Below, in pieces: positions 46,890-59,279 of a DNA stretch of 64,000 nt; the stretch's first letter is position 1; each line of letters opens with the position of its first letter. Under the pieces are notes generated by a model that was not told the DNA's origin, searched no databases, and saw nothing but the letters and a program-made list of their open reading frames with translations. This DNA is from Azolla caroliniana (taxonomy: Eukaryota; Polypodiophyta): positions 1,736,001-1,800,000 of the forward strand of contig JBHGNT010000003.1 in NCBI GenBank assembly GCA_043228905.1, read 5' to 3'. Both the position numbers and the translations under genes were made by a program.

Positions 46890-48342
46890 AGTACTATATA
46901 CATTTTTTACGTAGTGTACGAAATACACTACGACAACGGTCAGGTAGGTCCTCCCCACCAACAACTGCAACCATCTTCTTTTGACTAACTTCGTCAGATG
47001 GTTGTTCCCTAATGTCCTTGTGAAAACGTAGTTTCTTTCCCTTTTTCAAATTATGTGCGACTGGTTGTATTCGGGCCTCCACCGGTGAGTTTCAATGTCT
47101 TAACTTAATTTTCTTCACTGAACGGTCTGAAAGATTCTCAAAAGACCTATATAAAAGAAGAAGTGAGAAAATATAACTAACTTGGATCATGAGGAATTGA
47201 CTTTTATCAAATTTACCCTAACTGGAGAATTTCTAATGTTTCCTAGCGTATTGTTTCTTTCCCTTCCTTGAAAGGTTATGCTTTAGGTTGAAATAATGGA
47301 AGACAATTGTATAATTAAATGTCTCTAAGTATTACGATGTATCGAGTTCTTGTTTATAAGTGGGCCTTTTAAACAGGAACTCGATACAATGTATCGAGTT
47401 CTTGTTTAGAAGACATCGAATCAAGTTCCTGTTTAAAGTAGGTCTTTTAAACAGGATCTCCATACGATGTATCAGGTTCCGGTTTAAATCACGACCATGT
47501 TCGTACAATCAGAATCCTACATGGGGTCCGTGTGCTCAATCTTCTTCGAAGACATGATTTTCGTGCTTGCTGCTAACAAGTAGTTGCTCGCATGCTCCGG
47601 TGGTTGTGATGCTCCGTGTGCTTCTTGGGCTCTGAGTGCTCGTAGTGCTCTATTACGTGTGTGACCTCCGTAAATTGAGGAAGTCCCTAATTTTATAGGG
47701 TGTTAAACCGTGGTTAAAATAACTATAGTTACTTAAACCGTGGTTAGGTTAGATCCTAATTTGTTTCCCTAGGTTAGTTAGTTGTTAGTACTCTTTGGTT
47801 AGTTAAAAGTTACTGACATAGGTACTCTAGGTTAGTTATAGGTTAGTTAAAAGTTAGTGAGTTAGGTACTCTATGGTAGTTATAGTTAGGGTTAGAGTTA
47901 AATATGTGATAAGCAACTATTGGTTATAGTAGTTACATTGTAGTTGTATTTATTGCTTGTAATCATAAGTCAACAATAATTGGACACTATTGATTGCATC
48001 AGTTCATAATAGTTTGATAATGATTACCAAAAAATGATTAGGAACTTATGATTGAATTGAGATAAATAAAGGTAATAATTAATATAAGTCCCTCTTTTTC
48101 ACATGGCGAATAGTACTTTTATTCACATGTGGGGAATGACATAGTACACTTATAAATGTTTGTGATCTTTATTAATGAACAAATGATTGAGATTAAACTT
48201 ATATATTTATGACTCTCTAATGATTTTGAATATAGACTATATGTATACAAATACAAATATATTTTTTATATAATACACATTTTGGGATATAAACAACAAT
48301 ATTGTATAAATTAAATTTTATGTATATGATAATGACTAGTGT
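46890..48342 (-). pseudogene. Tn2 methyltransferase 5' region and palindromes
   Basis: On the minus strand, 47700-47500 resembles the Tn1 region around its first ATG (AGCACTCAGAGCCCAAGAAG compares with AGCACTCAGAAGCACATCG). Next come palindromes at 47490-47340, then a basic segment (47082-46894, KKGKKLRFHKDIREQ) comparable with the Tn1 sequence near 27570-27660. The order equals that in Tn1. 47700-48342 is A+T-rich non-coding DNA with GTTAGTTA repeats, presumably the divergent promoter region. Confidence 0.6.
47340..47500. repeat. Palindromes of Tn2
   Basis: The best palindrome is 47370-47408 with 19-base arms (one mismatch) around one base, core CTCGATACAATGTATCGAG. Further half-sites (TTTAAACAGGA...TCGAT) occur on either side, including a poorer palindrome near 47450-47490. 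Half-site TAAACAGGAACTCGATACA aligns with the Tn1 half-site at 12 of 19 bases. Confidence 0.82.
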
Positions 48343-48347
48343 GTAGA

Positions 48348-48581
48348 TAGAGAACACTCTTTGTATTCAATAGAAATAAAAAAGGTAAGTGCGAATTACT
48401 AACTAATGACTTGGTTCTTCCCCATTGGGAACCCCCCCCCCCCCCTTTTCAAAATCACAACTACTTCTTTAAATAGAAACTTATTGGGAGCCCAAACATT
48501 CATGAGATGAAACGTTTGTGCTTCCAAGATTTATTTAAATATTCTACTATTTTCTTTTATGTAATTGTAACGGTTGTAACA
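48348..48581 (-). repeat. 3' LTR of element H
   Basis: On the minus strand it begins TGTTACAACCGTTACAATTAC and ends near GTGTTCTCTA. It contains a G/C homopolymer (48430 onward). Confidence 0.9.
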
Positions 48582-48638
48582 CTCTCCCGCTAGTCGAGAG
48601 AGTTTCGACCTCGAAACTATTGCATAAAGGTTCCTAGG

Positions 48639-51600
48639 TCAGGGCTCTGGTTGTTGTAGAGGCTCAAGTAGCCATTCAAACCCTGCTTGTAGCAACGCTT
48701 CTTCAGTTACCCACGATGCTTCGGATAATGGTTTCCCTCGCCACTTGATGAAGTAGCGTCTTCTCCCTCTACGAACCTGTGTCTTCAAAAGTGCTTCAGG
48801 TTCACATCTAATAGTTGCCTCGCGCCCCCATGTTTCATCTGGGTGGAAACGTTTTAGCAGGCTAACATGAAAAACATCATGTATCTTGGAAGCCTCCGGA
48901 AGTTGTAATTTGTAGGATACATTATTGAGTTGTTTGACCACCTTGTATGGTCCATAGAACCTATGGTTAAACTTGGGCGTGAGGCCCTGAAGTAACGGCC
49001 AACTAGCCGAATTGACAAGTACTAAATCCCCTGGGTAAAACTCCACGTGTTCCCGTTTCTTATTGACACGATTGATCATCTGTGACTTTGTTTTTATGAG
49101 ATGCTCTTGTGCTGCTTGCATCCGGTCCTTCCACTCCTCCAAAAAACGAGACACATCCAATTCCTCTACTTGTGTCTTCTTATTTGTATGCAATAAAGCA
49201 ATCGGTGTGAGGACTTCTTTACCTGTGGCGAGCTCGAATGGAGAGAATCCCGTTGATGAATGGATTGCAGCATTGTAACAAAATTCGAGCATGTCGATGT
49301 GTTCCACCCAGTCCGTCTGATCCGCTTTGACATAACATCGAATGTAGTCCTCGATGCCTTGATTGAGTCGCTCAGTTTGCCCGTCTGTTTGCGGATGTGC
49401 GGATGATGACATACGGAGCTGTGTGCCTAGAATCCGAAACAATTCTTGCCAAAATCCACTAGTGAACCTTAGATTCCTATCTGATACTATGATTTCTGGC
49501 AGCCCGTGATACTTAAAAACATGTTTAAAAAACAAGTGTGCTACATGTTGCGCTGTTAGAGGTGGCTTTGCCGGCACGAAGTGAGCTTGTTTAGAAAAAA
49601 AATCCACAATGACCATAAGGATGCAAAACCCCTTGGATGAGGGTAAATCAATTATAAAATCCATGCTTATTACATCCCATGGACGGGATGGTACCGGCAT
49701 CTGTTGCAGTAGTCCGAGCGCTTTTCCTCGCCTAGCTTTCACGGCTTGACATACCTGGCATGAACATATATAGTCAATGATCTCATGTTCCATTCTTGGC
49801 CACACGAAGAACTTTTTAACAGCTTTTAATGTGCGCTTTTGTCCCCCATGCCCGGCCATGTGGCAATCATGTAATTCCCTTAGTATCTTTGCCTTTAGTG
49901 ATATATTATTCGGGATTACTATTTTATCATCACTCCACAATAAGCCGTCCTGCAACTTGTACATTCCATGAGTTATGCTCCCATTCATGACTTTGGTTAC
50001 TAATTCGCGCATCTCTGCATCCTCTGTTTGTGCTTGTCGTACTTCATCTATCCATCCTTGAGCCGAGATGACAAAAATATGGAGGATGCGTGGCAATCGA
50101 CTTAATGCATCAGGTAATGTATGCAACTTGCCTTTTTTATGTACAATTTCCAAATCAAATTCTGCTAACATATCTTGCCATCTCATTTGTTTTGCTGAAA
50201 GTCGTGGTTGTGTCAGAAAATATTGCAAGGAGATGTTGTCGGTCACTACTCGTGTAAATTTATCTTGTACGTAGTGCCGCCACTTCCGAAGTGCATAAAC
50301 TATTGCCAACATTTCCTTCTCGTGTGTGGGCCACCGACTTTCTATCGCTGAAAACTTTTTTGACTCATAGGCAATCGGATGACCATCCTGCATAAGCACA
50401 GCCCCATAAGCAAAATCAGAAGCATCAGTGTGAATTTCAAATGGTTTTGAAAAGTCCGGGAGTTGAAGAACCGGTTGCACACACACTGCCTTCTTCAATT
50501 GATCGAAGGCATGTTGTTCACGTTCAGACCAACAGAATGTTTGTGAGCCTTTGATGAGATTCGTCAGTGGGGTTGCGATTTGACTGAAGTTTTTAATAAA
50601 TCTTCTCACATACTGGACGAAGCCTATGAATTGCTGCACTTCGAGGACTTTGGTGGGTCGTGGCCAATCTTGAACTGCTTTTACCTTGGCCGGATCCATC
50701 TTGAGCCCTTCTCTTCCTATTCGAAATCCTAAGAATTCAAGCTCCTCCATAGCGAACTCACACTTCTCAGGTTTTGCGTATAACTGATGCTCCCGTAATC
50801 GTTGCAGCACATTGGTGACATGTTGTTTATGTTCCTCAAAAGTCTTACTGAAAATTAACAAATCATCAATGTAAATTATCAAAAATTTATCCAAATAATC
50901 CCTAAAAATTTCATTTCCGAGCCTACAAAATGTTCCGGGTGCTCCTGTCAAACCGAAACTCATCACCAGCCATTCAAAACTGCCATATCTCGTCCTAAAT
51001 GTTGTCTTCTCAATATCCTCCGTAGCTACGCGGATTTGATGATACCCTGATCTGAGATCTATGCGAGAGAAATAACGGGCTCCTTGTAGTTGATCCAAGA
51101 GGTCGGAAATCAAAGGTAATGGGTATTTATTTTTTATGGTGATTTTGTTGAGAGACCTGTAATCCATGCACATGCGCAATGTCCCATCCTTCTTTGCCAC
51201 AAAAATGACGGGCGCACCGTAAGGTGATTGGCTTGGTCTGATGAACCCACATGCTTCTAATTCTTGTAATTGTTGTTTTAGCTCTGCTAATTGAGTAGCA
51301 TTCATTCGGTAAGGAGCTTTTACAGGTGGTATGCTTCCGGGAATGGTTGGGATTTTATGATCGATTGACCTTTGTGGCGGAAGAGTTTTGGGTAGCTCCG
51401 TTGTTAAGACATCCTTGTATTGCTCTAATATTTCCTTCATATTTTCTGCCCTTAGTTCTTCCTTCCTCACTGTTGTTGATGCTTGCAGGGCCGTGCAAAG
51501 AAAGAGTTGGCCGCCCTTCTTTAAGACTCGATTTGCCACCTTTCCCGTGCAAAGTTTTGCGGTCACGGTTGTCGCCTTTGCCTTTGCATTTCTCCTATGC

Positions 51601-53144
51601 ATGTTTACAATGATGCCTCCCTTCCCATCTCCATTATCTACCTTTTTCCCGAATTGGTTGATGACGTACTTATCCACCCATTCTAGCCCTAAGATCACCT
51701 CGCACCCATCCATGTCAACCGCTAGAAAAGGTGTTCGCCCCTTCCATTCTCCCGCTTCAATCAAGACATTGGCCGCTAATGAACACTTATTAGTGTATCC
51801 CTGTACAAAACTCACAGAGAGGTTGGTTAAAGGTTGCAATTTTAATCCCCACTTCTTCGTGCATTCAGGTGTTATGAAGTTGTGTGTTGCACCGTTGTCT
51901 ACCATTGCCTCACAACTATGCCCATTAATTTTTACGTTGAGAAAGAGATTACTTGTGTTATTGAGTTTGACTGTGAGACAGGTAGGCCAGGCGGTGGCGG
52001 CTCCTGCACGTACAGCGACTTCTTCATCTTCTTCCTCATATTGCGCTGCTATTGCTTGTATGTCTTGCTCGGAACCTTCCTCGAGCTCTGTTAACTCGAG
52101 TTGTGAGGTGGCTGCCCGCACCGTGAGTTGCTTCTTTTTTGGACAATTGGATGCCAAGTGAGGGCCTCCACACTCAAAACAGCCTCTTCTAATTAGTGGG
52201 GTTCGTTGTGTTGAAGTAGAAATGGGACTCCCTGGCTGTCCTCCTCCTCCCCCGCTATTTGTCCAGCTCGATCTAATTGGATCCCCTCGTGTTGTTCCTC
52301 TTCCTATCGAACTAGTATTAGTCGTCCACCCACGATTGTTGGATGTACTTCCTAGATTGTTGTGGAAAGGTCGGGAGCTCCCTTCTATGTCTCCTATCCT
52401 CTCTGCCACCCTCATGGCTTCCTCACAAGTTTGAGGGTTCATCTTTTCTACCTCTATCCTGATCCGAGGCTTCAATCCAACTAGGAACCCGTGGAGTTTG
52501 GTTATTTGATGAAGATGCGGCAGCTGCAATGTCACTTGGCGATACCTCTCAATGTACATGGTGAGTTGCCCTTCCCCTTGTCTCAACATCCTCCATTCAT
52601 CCATGATGCGGAGATGTTCATTTTGTGGTATGAAATAATGACGCAATTCCCGCTTAAACTCTGTTCAAGGCGTGAACTCAAACACGCTTTCCCCCGACAT
52701 GTACCAATTTTGTGCTGGTCCATCCAAAAAACACGCGGAGACCATCACCCACAAGTCGGGTTCTACTTGACTTTGGACGAGGAATAGTTCGGTTTCTCTT
52801 ATCCATCTTGTAAGTACCACCGAGTTCCTCTCCCCCATGTACATTTTTGGTTTGATAGGTTTAAATGATCCCAAGTTGTGGCGGCGGTTCTCGGCATTCC
52901 CGACTTCCAGCCTCTGCACCATCTCCTCCAAACGCCCTGGTCCTCCTTCCGTGGGCCTTCTCCCTTGCGGCCCCGATTCCTCTTCTTCTCTCTCCCATCT
53001 TTGATCTTCCATATTGAACCTTCCATTCTCTAATTCGGTGGCCTCTTGGTCTCCTCGATCTAGGGCTATCTCCCCTAATGGAGTGTCTCCTTCGTTCCCT
53101 AGCTCTCCCAAGTTGATCCCTCTTCTTCGCCTTCTTCCCGCCAT
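48639..53144 (-). pseudogene. Element H gag-pol polyprotein, one TGA
   Basis: Domains in order: gag with an Arg-rich start (MAGRRRRRGINLGELG) and capsid region; TGA at 52665-52667 within gag; zinc knuckle CFECGGPHLASNC; protease VDNGATHNFIT; RT with MCMDYRSLNKITIKNKYPLP, SFGLTGAPGTF and IIYIDDLLIFS; RNase H with HTDASDFAYGAVLMQ; integrase zinc finger (HDCHMAGH, CQVC) and core (SMDFIIDLP, VSDRNLRF, QTERLNQ); C-terminal chromodomain (RYFIKWRGKPLSEASWV). The stop replaces a probable Trp codon (TGG) and is the only interruption; read-through or a start downstream cannot be excluded. Chromoviruses integrate into heterochromatin. Confidence 0.94.
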
Positions 53145-53310
53145 TGGTTAGATAAAAGAGAGAGAAAAAAAAAAAAATAGTCTACTATCTTTGTGGTTAC
53201 CTTGACTCCTCTCGTGGTGTCGTGGGCCACTTCTTCAATCTCTTCTTGCTGGAATGGCTTGCCAATCCTTATCTTGCTCTGATACCAAGTATTAAACCAA
53301 TGGCACAAAA

Positions 53311-53550
53311 TGAGAGAGAACACTCTTTGTATTCAATAGAAATAAAAAAGGTAAGTGCGAATTACTAACTAATGACTTGGTTCTTCCCCATTGGGAACCC
53401 CCCCCCCCCCCCCCTTTTCAAAATCACAACTACTTCTTTAAATAGAAACTTATTGGGAGCCCAAACGTTCATGAGATGAAACGTTTGTGCTTCCAAGATT
53501 TATTTAAATACTCTACTATTTTCTTTTATGTAATTGTAACGGTTGTAACA
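53311..53550 (-). repeat. 5' LTR of element H
   Basis: Pair of 48348-48581. The boundary on the primer-site side is ambiguous: the shared sequence stops at about 53315, but the primer site is only reached at 53287. Confidence 0.85.
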
Positions 53551-53720
53551 GTAGATATATCAATATAATGTATATAATATATTTTATATAATAATAATAT
53601 CATTTTTTATTGTACATTAGATTGAGGGAGCTTATGTATATAGTGGCACTTATCAGTTGTTTCAAGCTCTTATATTAGCCAAAGCACATGATTTAGAGAA
53701 CTTTGTTTGGATCTTAAGCC

Positions 53721-56010
53721 ATGAGTGAAAACTCACCGTTTTCGGTTGAAGAGAATTGTTTGGCAACAGAATCATCATTTTTTGCCGAAGAATATTGTGT
53801 GAGCTCATCTTCTCCTATACCTCCTGTGAATAACAACTCATGTGAAGAGTTCTTAGTTGAAGACTATGACTACAATAAAGATACAAACAATGAAGGTAAT
53901 GCTAATGAAACATCGGAGATCATGGGGGGTCAAGCTAACAACAACATAATTGTCTCTAATGTGGTTACACCTATTTATAGTCAAGAAAAGCAATCAGCAA
54001 GCCCTATACAAATCAGGAGAATCCCACATAGAATACGTCAGGCAAGATTTAACTTGGTGACATCATATAAGCAACTTGGATTTCATGTCCACAAAACATG
54101 TTGTGCCCGTAGATGTATGTCTATGATTGGAAAGGAAAAGTTGCGTAAATTAAGGCATTACTATTTTTCAATGACTAGTAATGAGCAGGACACTTAGCTC
54201 GGCTCACATATGCAATTGGTGTCTGACAAATCTTCGGCGATCAAAGTATCAATCGAGTATTATATCTTTCATGCGCAACAATGATGTAGAGTGGCATTCA
54301 AAATTGAGCAATGTGTTAGTAGCATGCGGCTACATAGAGTACAACAATGTCTTCTTAGTGGGGATCGCATAGTCAATTGTAAAGATGTTCCAAGTATGAA
54401 AGGTGCAACTGGAAGACATGCTATTGGTTGGATGAAAATTGACTTCAAGCTATATTGTGAAATAATGCCTACTACAGGCAGGATGCACCTCTCTGATAAT
54501 TACACACGTCAGGAAGTTTATGATGTGTATCGATCAGAAATGCTATTGTCAAGTGATAAATACGTCACATACAACCAGTTCACAAGATTGTGGAGAACAT
54601 GCTTTACAAATGTTATTATTTCGTGGAAAGTACACATGGGGTATTGTTCGATTTGTGCAAACCTTAAAAGTATGGCTAAAGGTGCGAATACAACAACGGA
54701 AAAGGATATGAGTAAGAAGTTACTATAGGAGCACTGTGAAGCACAATCGTTAGAACGAAAGAAGGTGATGTGTCATAGAGAGAAGTGTTTGAAGAGTCCC
54801 GAACAATACATGTGCTTAATGATCGATGGCATGGACTAGAAGAAGACATGTTTACCTCATATGCAGAGGCGTCCCAATGACATCAATGATGAGTGCCTTG
54901 TTCAAATGCACTTGGTGGGATGCTTGGCTTATAATAGGTCAGTTAGACCTCACGTCTTCATTACATACCCCAATGTTCACAATGACCTAGTAACCTAACA
55001 GTTACTGTGATTCACCAGGTTTTGATGTCTTGGGGCCAGCCGTTCCCCCCTGTTCTCTAATTGGACAATACTGCTAGAGAGAACAAAAATTCAACTGTCT
55101 TCGGATATTTAAGTATGTTGGTCAACCAAGGATTGTTTAGAAAAGTGTAAGTCAATTTTCTTTTGGTTGGTCACACACATGATCATATAGATAAGATGTT
55201 TAGCACATTCTCTAGACAGTTATCTTTACATGATGTTTTCACATTACCGAAACTATTTGATGTCATTTGTGATCCATACACACCACAACCAAAAGTGTTA
55301 CACATGAAGGAGATATATAACTTCAAGAGATATATATCAGATGGGGGGGATGGGAATGATAAAGTGCTCACCCAGTTAAACAATATAAGCTTCAATCACA
55401 TTTTTTTATAAAGAAAAATGATACAAGTGTTTCTATGCTTTTGTATGCCCAACAATATTCATCTTCGACAAAATGGGAACCTGAAGGCGGTTGCCAGTTC
55501 TTACTTTGTATGTCGAGTACAATAGTCTATGGAGCTAAACAAATGCCAATTGAGACAAAAGGACAATTGCATAGTGGGTTGGTAGAAGAACAAAAACACT
55601 TATGGCTCCAAGCCTTAACAGAAAAAAGGAAGCATATTGAGGCCGCAAAGAAATATGCCGCACAAGAAGACACATCATGGTGGGATGTGTTTTCGACGAC
55701 ACGGGGAAGAAGGAAGAGGAAGCGAAACATTCGTAACACCTCGACCCTTGATATCTCTGATGTGGATATCATCGTGTACAACTTCAAGCTTACAAAAGTT
55801 GGATGTTTAAGGAAGTCAACAATAGATATAATAAAAGAAAAATTACCAGGTCTAGAAGGTGGCTCGAGTCAAAGGCAAACGAGATCTGTTGCACATAATC
55901 TAGAGTCACACCATTTGGTTTATGATGAAGATAATGCATTGATTGGTACATCCGAGGATGACGAGGAGGAATCCTCATTGTATATTAGCTATAGTAATGA
56001 TTCTCCATAA
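53721..56010 (+). pseudogene. Tn2 transposase candidate, many stops
   Basis: Aligns with the Tn1 transposase over its whole length: Ser/Asn-rich start, HKTCCARRCMSMIGKEKLR, EIMPTTGRMHLSDNYTRQEV, MGYCSICANLKSMAKG, YMCLMIDGMD (then TAG), LVGCLAYNRS, LVGHTHDHIDKMF, LNNISFNHIFL, and tail SDVDIIVYNFKLTKVGCL. Numerous stops and frameshifts, including TAG 54196, make it inactive. It keeps a Lys codon where Tn1 has TAA, showing that Tn1 stops are secondary. The leader 53556-53720 belongs to the divergent promoter. Confidence 0.88.
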
Positions 56011-56348
56011 AGGAGTGATCATGAATGTATTTTTCGCTATTAAGTGTAACTCCCTTTCGCTTGTAACAAATCGAGTTAATATAAAAGCAAGTGTTTTGAA
56101 TTCTTTCGATTCCTATGAATATTGTTTCTTATAAAAAAACATTGGTTGTAAAGTTTGTGATATAAATTGAGAATGTAACTTTTTGAAATTCCTCTTTTCT
56201 TATTTATTTTTAAATCTCGAAAATGGTGGATTTTTAACCATTTTCATAGTATATTTGAGAATGTATGATACTGGTATCAATGTGCTTTGTAATATCACTG
56301 AAAAAGTACTAAAATCAATCGGAATATTCCTAAGTTATCGTTCCATTT

Positions 56349-56384
56349 ATGTGCGATCCTTCCACTTGTGAATGTGAACATGTT
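56349..56384 (-). repeat. Tn2 right TIR
   Basis: Inverted copy of 14693-14728, outer end GAACATGTT, followed by the duplication AAAA (56385-56388) and then the outer element. Confidence 0.88.
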
Positions 56385-56632
56385 AAAAGACGGAAAGCGC
56401 TGGAATGGAACAGACGGAAGGAGCCAGAACAGAAAAGACGAAGGGAGACGGACTAGAGCAACAACCGTCTCAGCAACCGAATCAACAGCAGCAGCAACCA
56501 GAGCAACAACAACATATGGAAGAAGAACCGCTCGAGCCCTTGGATCAGAGTATACTGGACATACTCGATGAAGACTGAAGGGGCTAACCCGTGGGTTCGA
56601 CGTGCAATGCACTGTCCCACGGGTGTGCCATG
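56385..56632 (+). pseudogene. 3' tail of the outer element interior
   Basis: Resumes the Gln/Glu-rich coding sequence broken at 14692: a Gln-rich stretch, then EEEPLEPLDQSILDILDED and a stop at 56576-56578. Then a block with GTGGGTTCGACGTGCAATGC...GTCCCACGGGTGTGCCAT directly before the 3' LTR. An equivalent block precedes LTR B of family E. Confidence 0.7.
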
Positions 56633-57104
56633 TGTTGGCCTAGAGTATGTTCCATATTAGTAATGTGGACGGGGACGAGTCGGATTATAATAATATAATT
56701 ATTAGTAAGTAATATTATAGGAACGGGCGGATCCGGATAGTTGTATTGATCCGGATCCGCACCGATTGATAGCTGATAGCCGGTAAGGCACCGTTTTGTA
56801 ATCCCTACCGGATGTATATAAAAGGATCCAGAATCGATGTAAATGATTAACGGAAGTAATATAAGATTAGCATTGTTCTTAATTCTATTGTGTCTTGGTG
56901 TACTTGTCGTTGTGCACTTAATTTGTTAATCTTACGCGTGTTATACGAAATCGGTTGTGTATTAAAAATCCGGAGAGTATAAGGAAATAGTCGGATCGGA
57001 ATCGGATAAACACCGATTAATATCCATATCCTAACCACACCTTTGGAGAAGTGTTCCGGTACGGCTACCCTATGTTTGTGGCTAAGTTCAACCCATGATT
57101 AACA
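56633..57104 (+). repeat. 3' LTR of the outer element
   Basis: Begins TGTTGGCCTAGAGTATG and ends GATTAACA. About one base in ten differs from the 5' LTR by eye. Confidence 0.88.
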
Positions 57105-57884
57105 ACACAAACACAATCTTTTTCAACAATTCGACTCAAACAAGCACAATGCAACATGTAGACTTGATATATTAGCTAAAAACCAGTTAAACTTGATGAT
57201 ACATCTATTTTGGCCCAATTCATTTGGACCACATAATAATTCAAACTACAAAGCCTTCAATAGATTTGCAAATGTATTGGATGATGTTGGTCCAAGAGCC
57301 AAATATATTGTTTATGGTTTTATCTGTTGTAAATCTCCCTCCTTACCCCAAAAAAAATAAAACCATGGGGGAAAGAGCCCATGATCGATGTGATTGGCAT
57401 GCATCCATAGTTTATTAATTCTTGTTGGTGTAGTTGTGAATGAGTAAATGCCTTTGTGTACTTGTGTGCATTGTATTCAATGGTGTGTTGTTGTTGGATA
57501 TGGTTATGTTATCAATTATTTGTAAGCATTTATGCTTATTGCACTTAATGGTACATCCTGAAATAATGCACACTATTTATAACAATTTTAGAATGTGAAT
57601 ACATTATGTTCATAAATTTACAATAGTAAAACTTGATGGGTAAATATAACTCATCTATTGGCGGTCTACTTTTTGAAGTGGTTTTAATGCTTTTGGAGAC
57701 TGTGGTAACCTACTTGAGAGAAACCAATTTACTGTACGAGGTAAGAGTGATACATGACTTTATTTACGCAGCATCAATCTCTTACTGTAATGATATGTTG
57801 CCATCCAATACATACTAGGATGATAGATTTGTAGCTCCGAGAAGGCAAGCTTGTTTAGAAAGAAATGGATTGAAACACTCGGCA
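57105..57884. other. Gap between the nested block and the dehydrogenase gene
   Basis: A+T-rich, no gene seen. It should include the 3' UTR and poly(A) site of the dehydrogenase (minus strand). Confidence 0.5.
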
Positions 57885-59239
57885 TTAATTGAACTTTTTG
57901 CTTGATATCAATTTTTCACTAAACTCCCAAAGTTTGTATCCCACTTTTGGATCTTTGGCCTCATTAGAGCGTTTTGAGAATGAGCAGTTTTGGAAATATT
58001 TTCCACTAACACCTTTCACAGATGGATGTATAGCTAAAAAGCATTGTGTTGCTGCTCCCTGTATGAAAAGATAACATCGACAACATTCAAAGTAAATTTA
58101 AGTTGAGGTAAAAAATCACAATTGTTTTTACAACAACATACATAGGAAACAACATGCATAGGAATTTCAACCCACCCAATGAATGCCACTGTTTTGGATG
58201 CCCATGTTGAAACCTCGAATATAAATAAAGTGTTCTCACAAACTCGGTATATGTTTATTACAGGCATATTTAGTGACATACTTGAATTGATCTTTTTCCA
58301 TTTGAACCATTTAATGCATTAGGTAAATATACATGCATACCCACATATATTGGCATACATAAGTACATGCATACATACCCATATATGTAAAAATACCCTC
58401 CAATTCATGACCTTTGTGATTTTTCTTGATTTTTAATGACCAAGGTATGGAACATATCGGAAAAGTTTTGCATACCTGAGGAATAGTCTTCAAAAAGAAT
58501 AGTGCAAGCCTTTCAAGATATTTCGCCAAGGCTACAAAAATATAACGCACATACTTATGTGAAATGTATGTAGGTAAGTCTCATGAACATACAAATGAAT
58601 ATAAATGCACATTTGGATGAATAGTGAAACTACACTAGTGCCCATATTCTATTAATAGAATGTTTGCATGAATGTTTGTTGTGCAAGTGTTGTTGCAAAC
58701 CTAAAGATGGAGAATAGCGTATGATGTTTGTCAAAATAATTCCAGGATGAATTGAATTCACTGTCACATTCGCACCTTCCTCCTACAAAAGGAAAACACT
58801 TTGTGAGGCAAGAACTTTATGCCTTTTTATCGCAATTGATTTAAAGACTTACAACCATCACTTTATACCTGCAATCGTCTTGACAATTCATTTGCATGCA
58901 ATATGTTTGCAAGCTTTGATCTTGCATATGCTAGATACGGCCAATACCTACACAAGTAATAAAGAAGACTCACATGCCAAAAACAAAAAGTGAAAGCATT
59001 CCCTTTACATATACATGAACCAACCAATATGGTTGTGTATCAATTTGTGAACCTACTTGTTGTAAAGTTGTTATATCTAGAAACAATAACATACCCGTCA
59101 TAAGGTTTTAATAAATAGCTACAATACACACACATACACACACAGGCATAAGGGGGAAGAAATCTTAGTGGATTGCCCGGTAGCTAAGGTATAACAAGAT
59201 AGATATATTTTTAATGTCCATGAGAGACCAATTATGGTC

Positions 59240-59279
<40 letters not shown>

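Larger units (their letters stand above)
48348..53550 (-). mobile_element. Element H: young chromovirus inserted in Tn2
   Basis: Short LTRs (48348-48581 and about 53311-53550) differ by two substitutions plus poly(C) length. The TSD is GTAGA (48343-48347 and 53551-53555). The primer site TGGTATCAGAGC (53276-53287, minus) matches initiator Met tRNA, and a polypurine tract GCGGGAGAG abuts the 3' LTR. A single gag-pol frame of about 1500 codons has one stop. This is the most recent insertion seen. The 22 bases between primer site and LTR at the 5' end are absent from the 3' LTR. Confidence 0.93.
14693..56384. mobile_element. Tn2: DNA transposon with methyltransferase and transposase, split by insertions
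   Basis: TIRs of 36 bases match at 31 positions (14693-14728 and 56349-56384) and are flanked by the 4-bp duplication AAAA (14689-14692 and 56385-56388). The element's own sequence is 14693 to about 18150 (3' two thirds of the methyltransferase, -), about 46890-48342 (methyltransferase 5' region and palindromes) and 53556-56384 (transposase, +). This is the same divergent arrangement as Tn1. The rest is later insertions. About 1 kb encoding the ParB-like part is missing, apparently lost when L/I inserted. Both genes are dead. Confidence 0.85.
13792..57104 (+). mobile_element. Outer LTR retroelement, split by nested insertions
   Basis: Two same-orientation LTRs (13792-14251 and 56633-57104) bracket the whole nested region. 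The left one is followed by gag-like sequence and the right one is preceded by the element's 3' tail. Flanks are GCACA on the left and ACACA on the right, a possible TSD with one mismatch. The two LTRs differ at many sites, so this is the oldest insertion. Only about 700 bases of its interior remain, on either side of Tn2. Confidence 0.85.

Noticed and set aside
46894-47082. Independent small gene on the minus strand
   Set aside because: Its position and basic composition fit the 5' part of the Tn2 methyltransferase gene; no separate family recognised.
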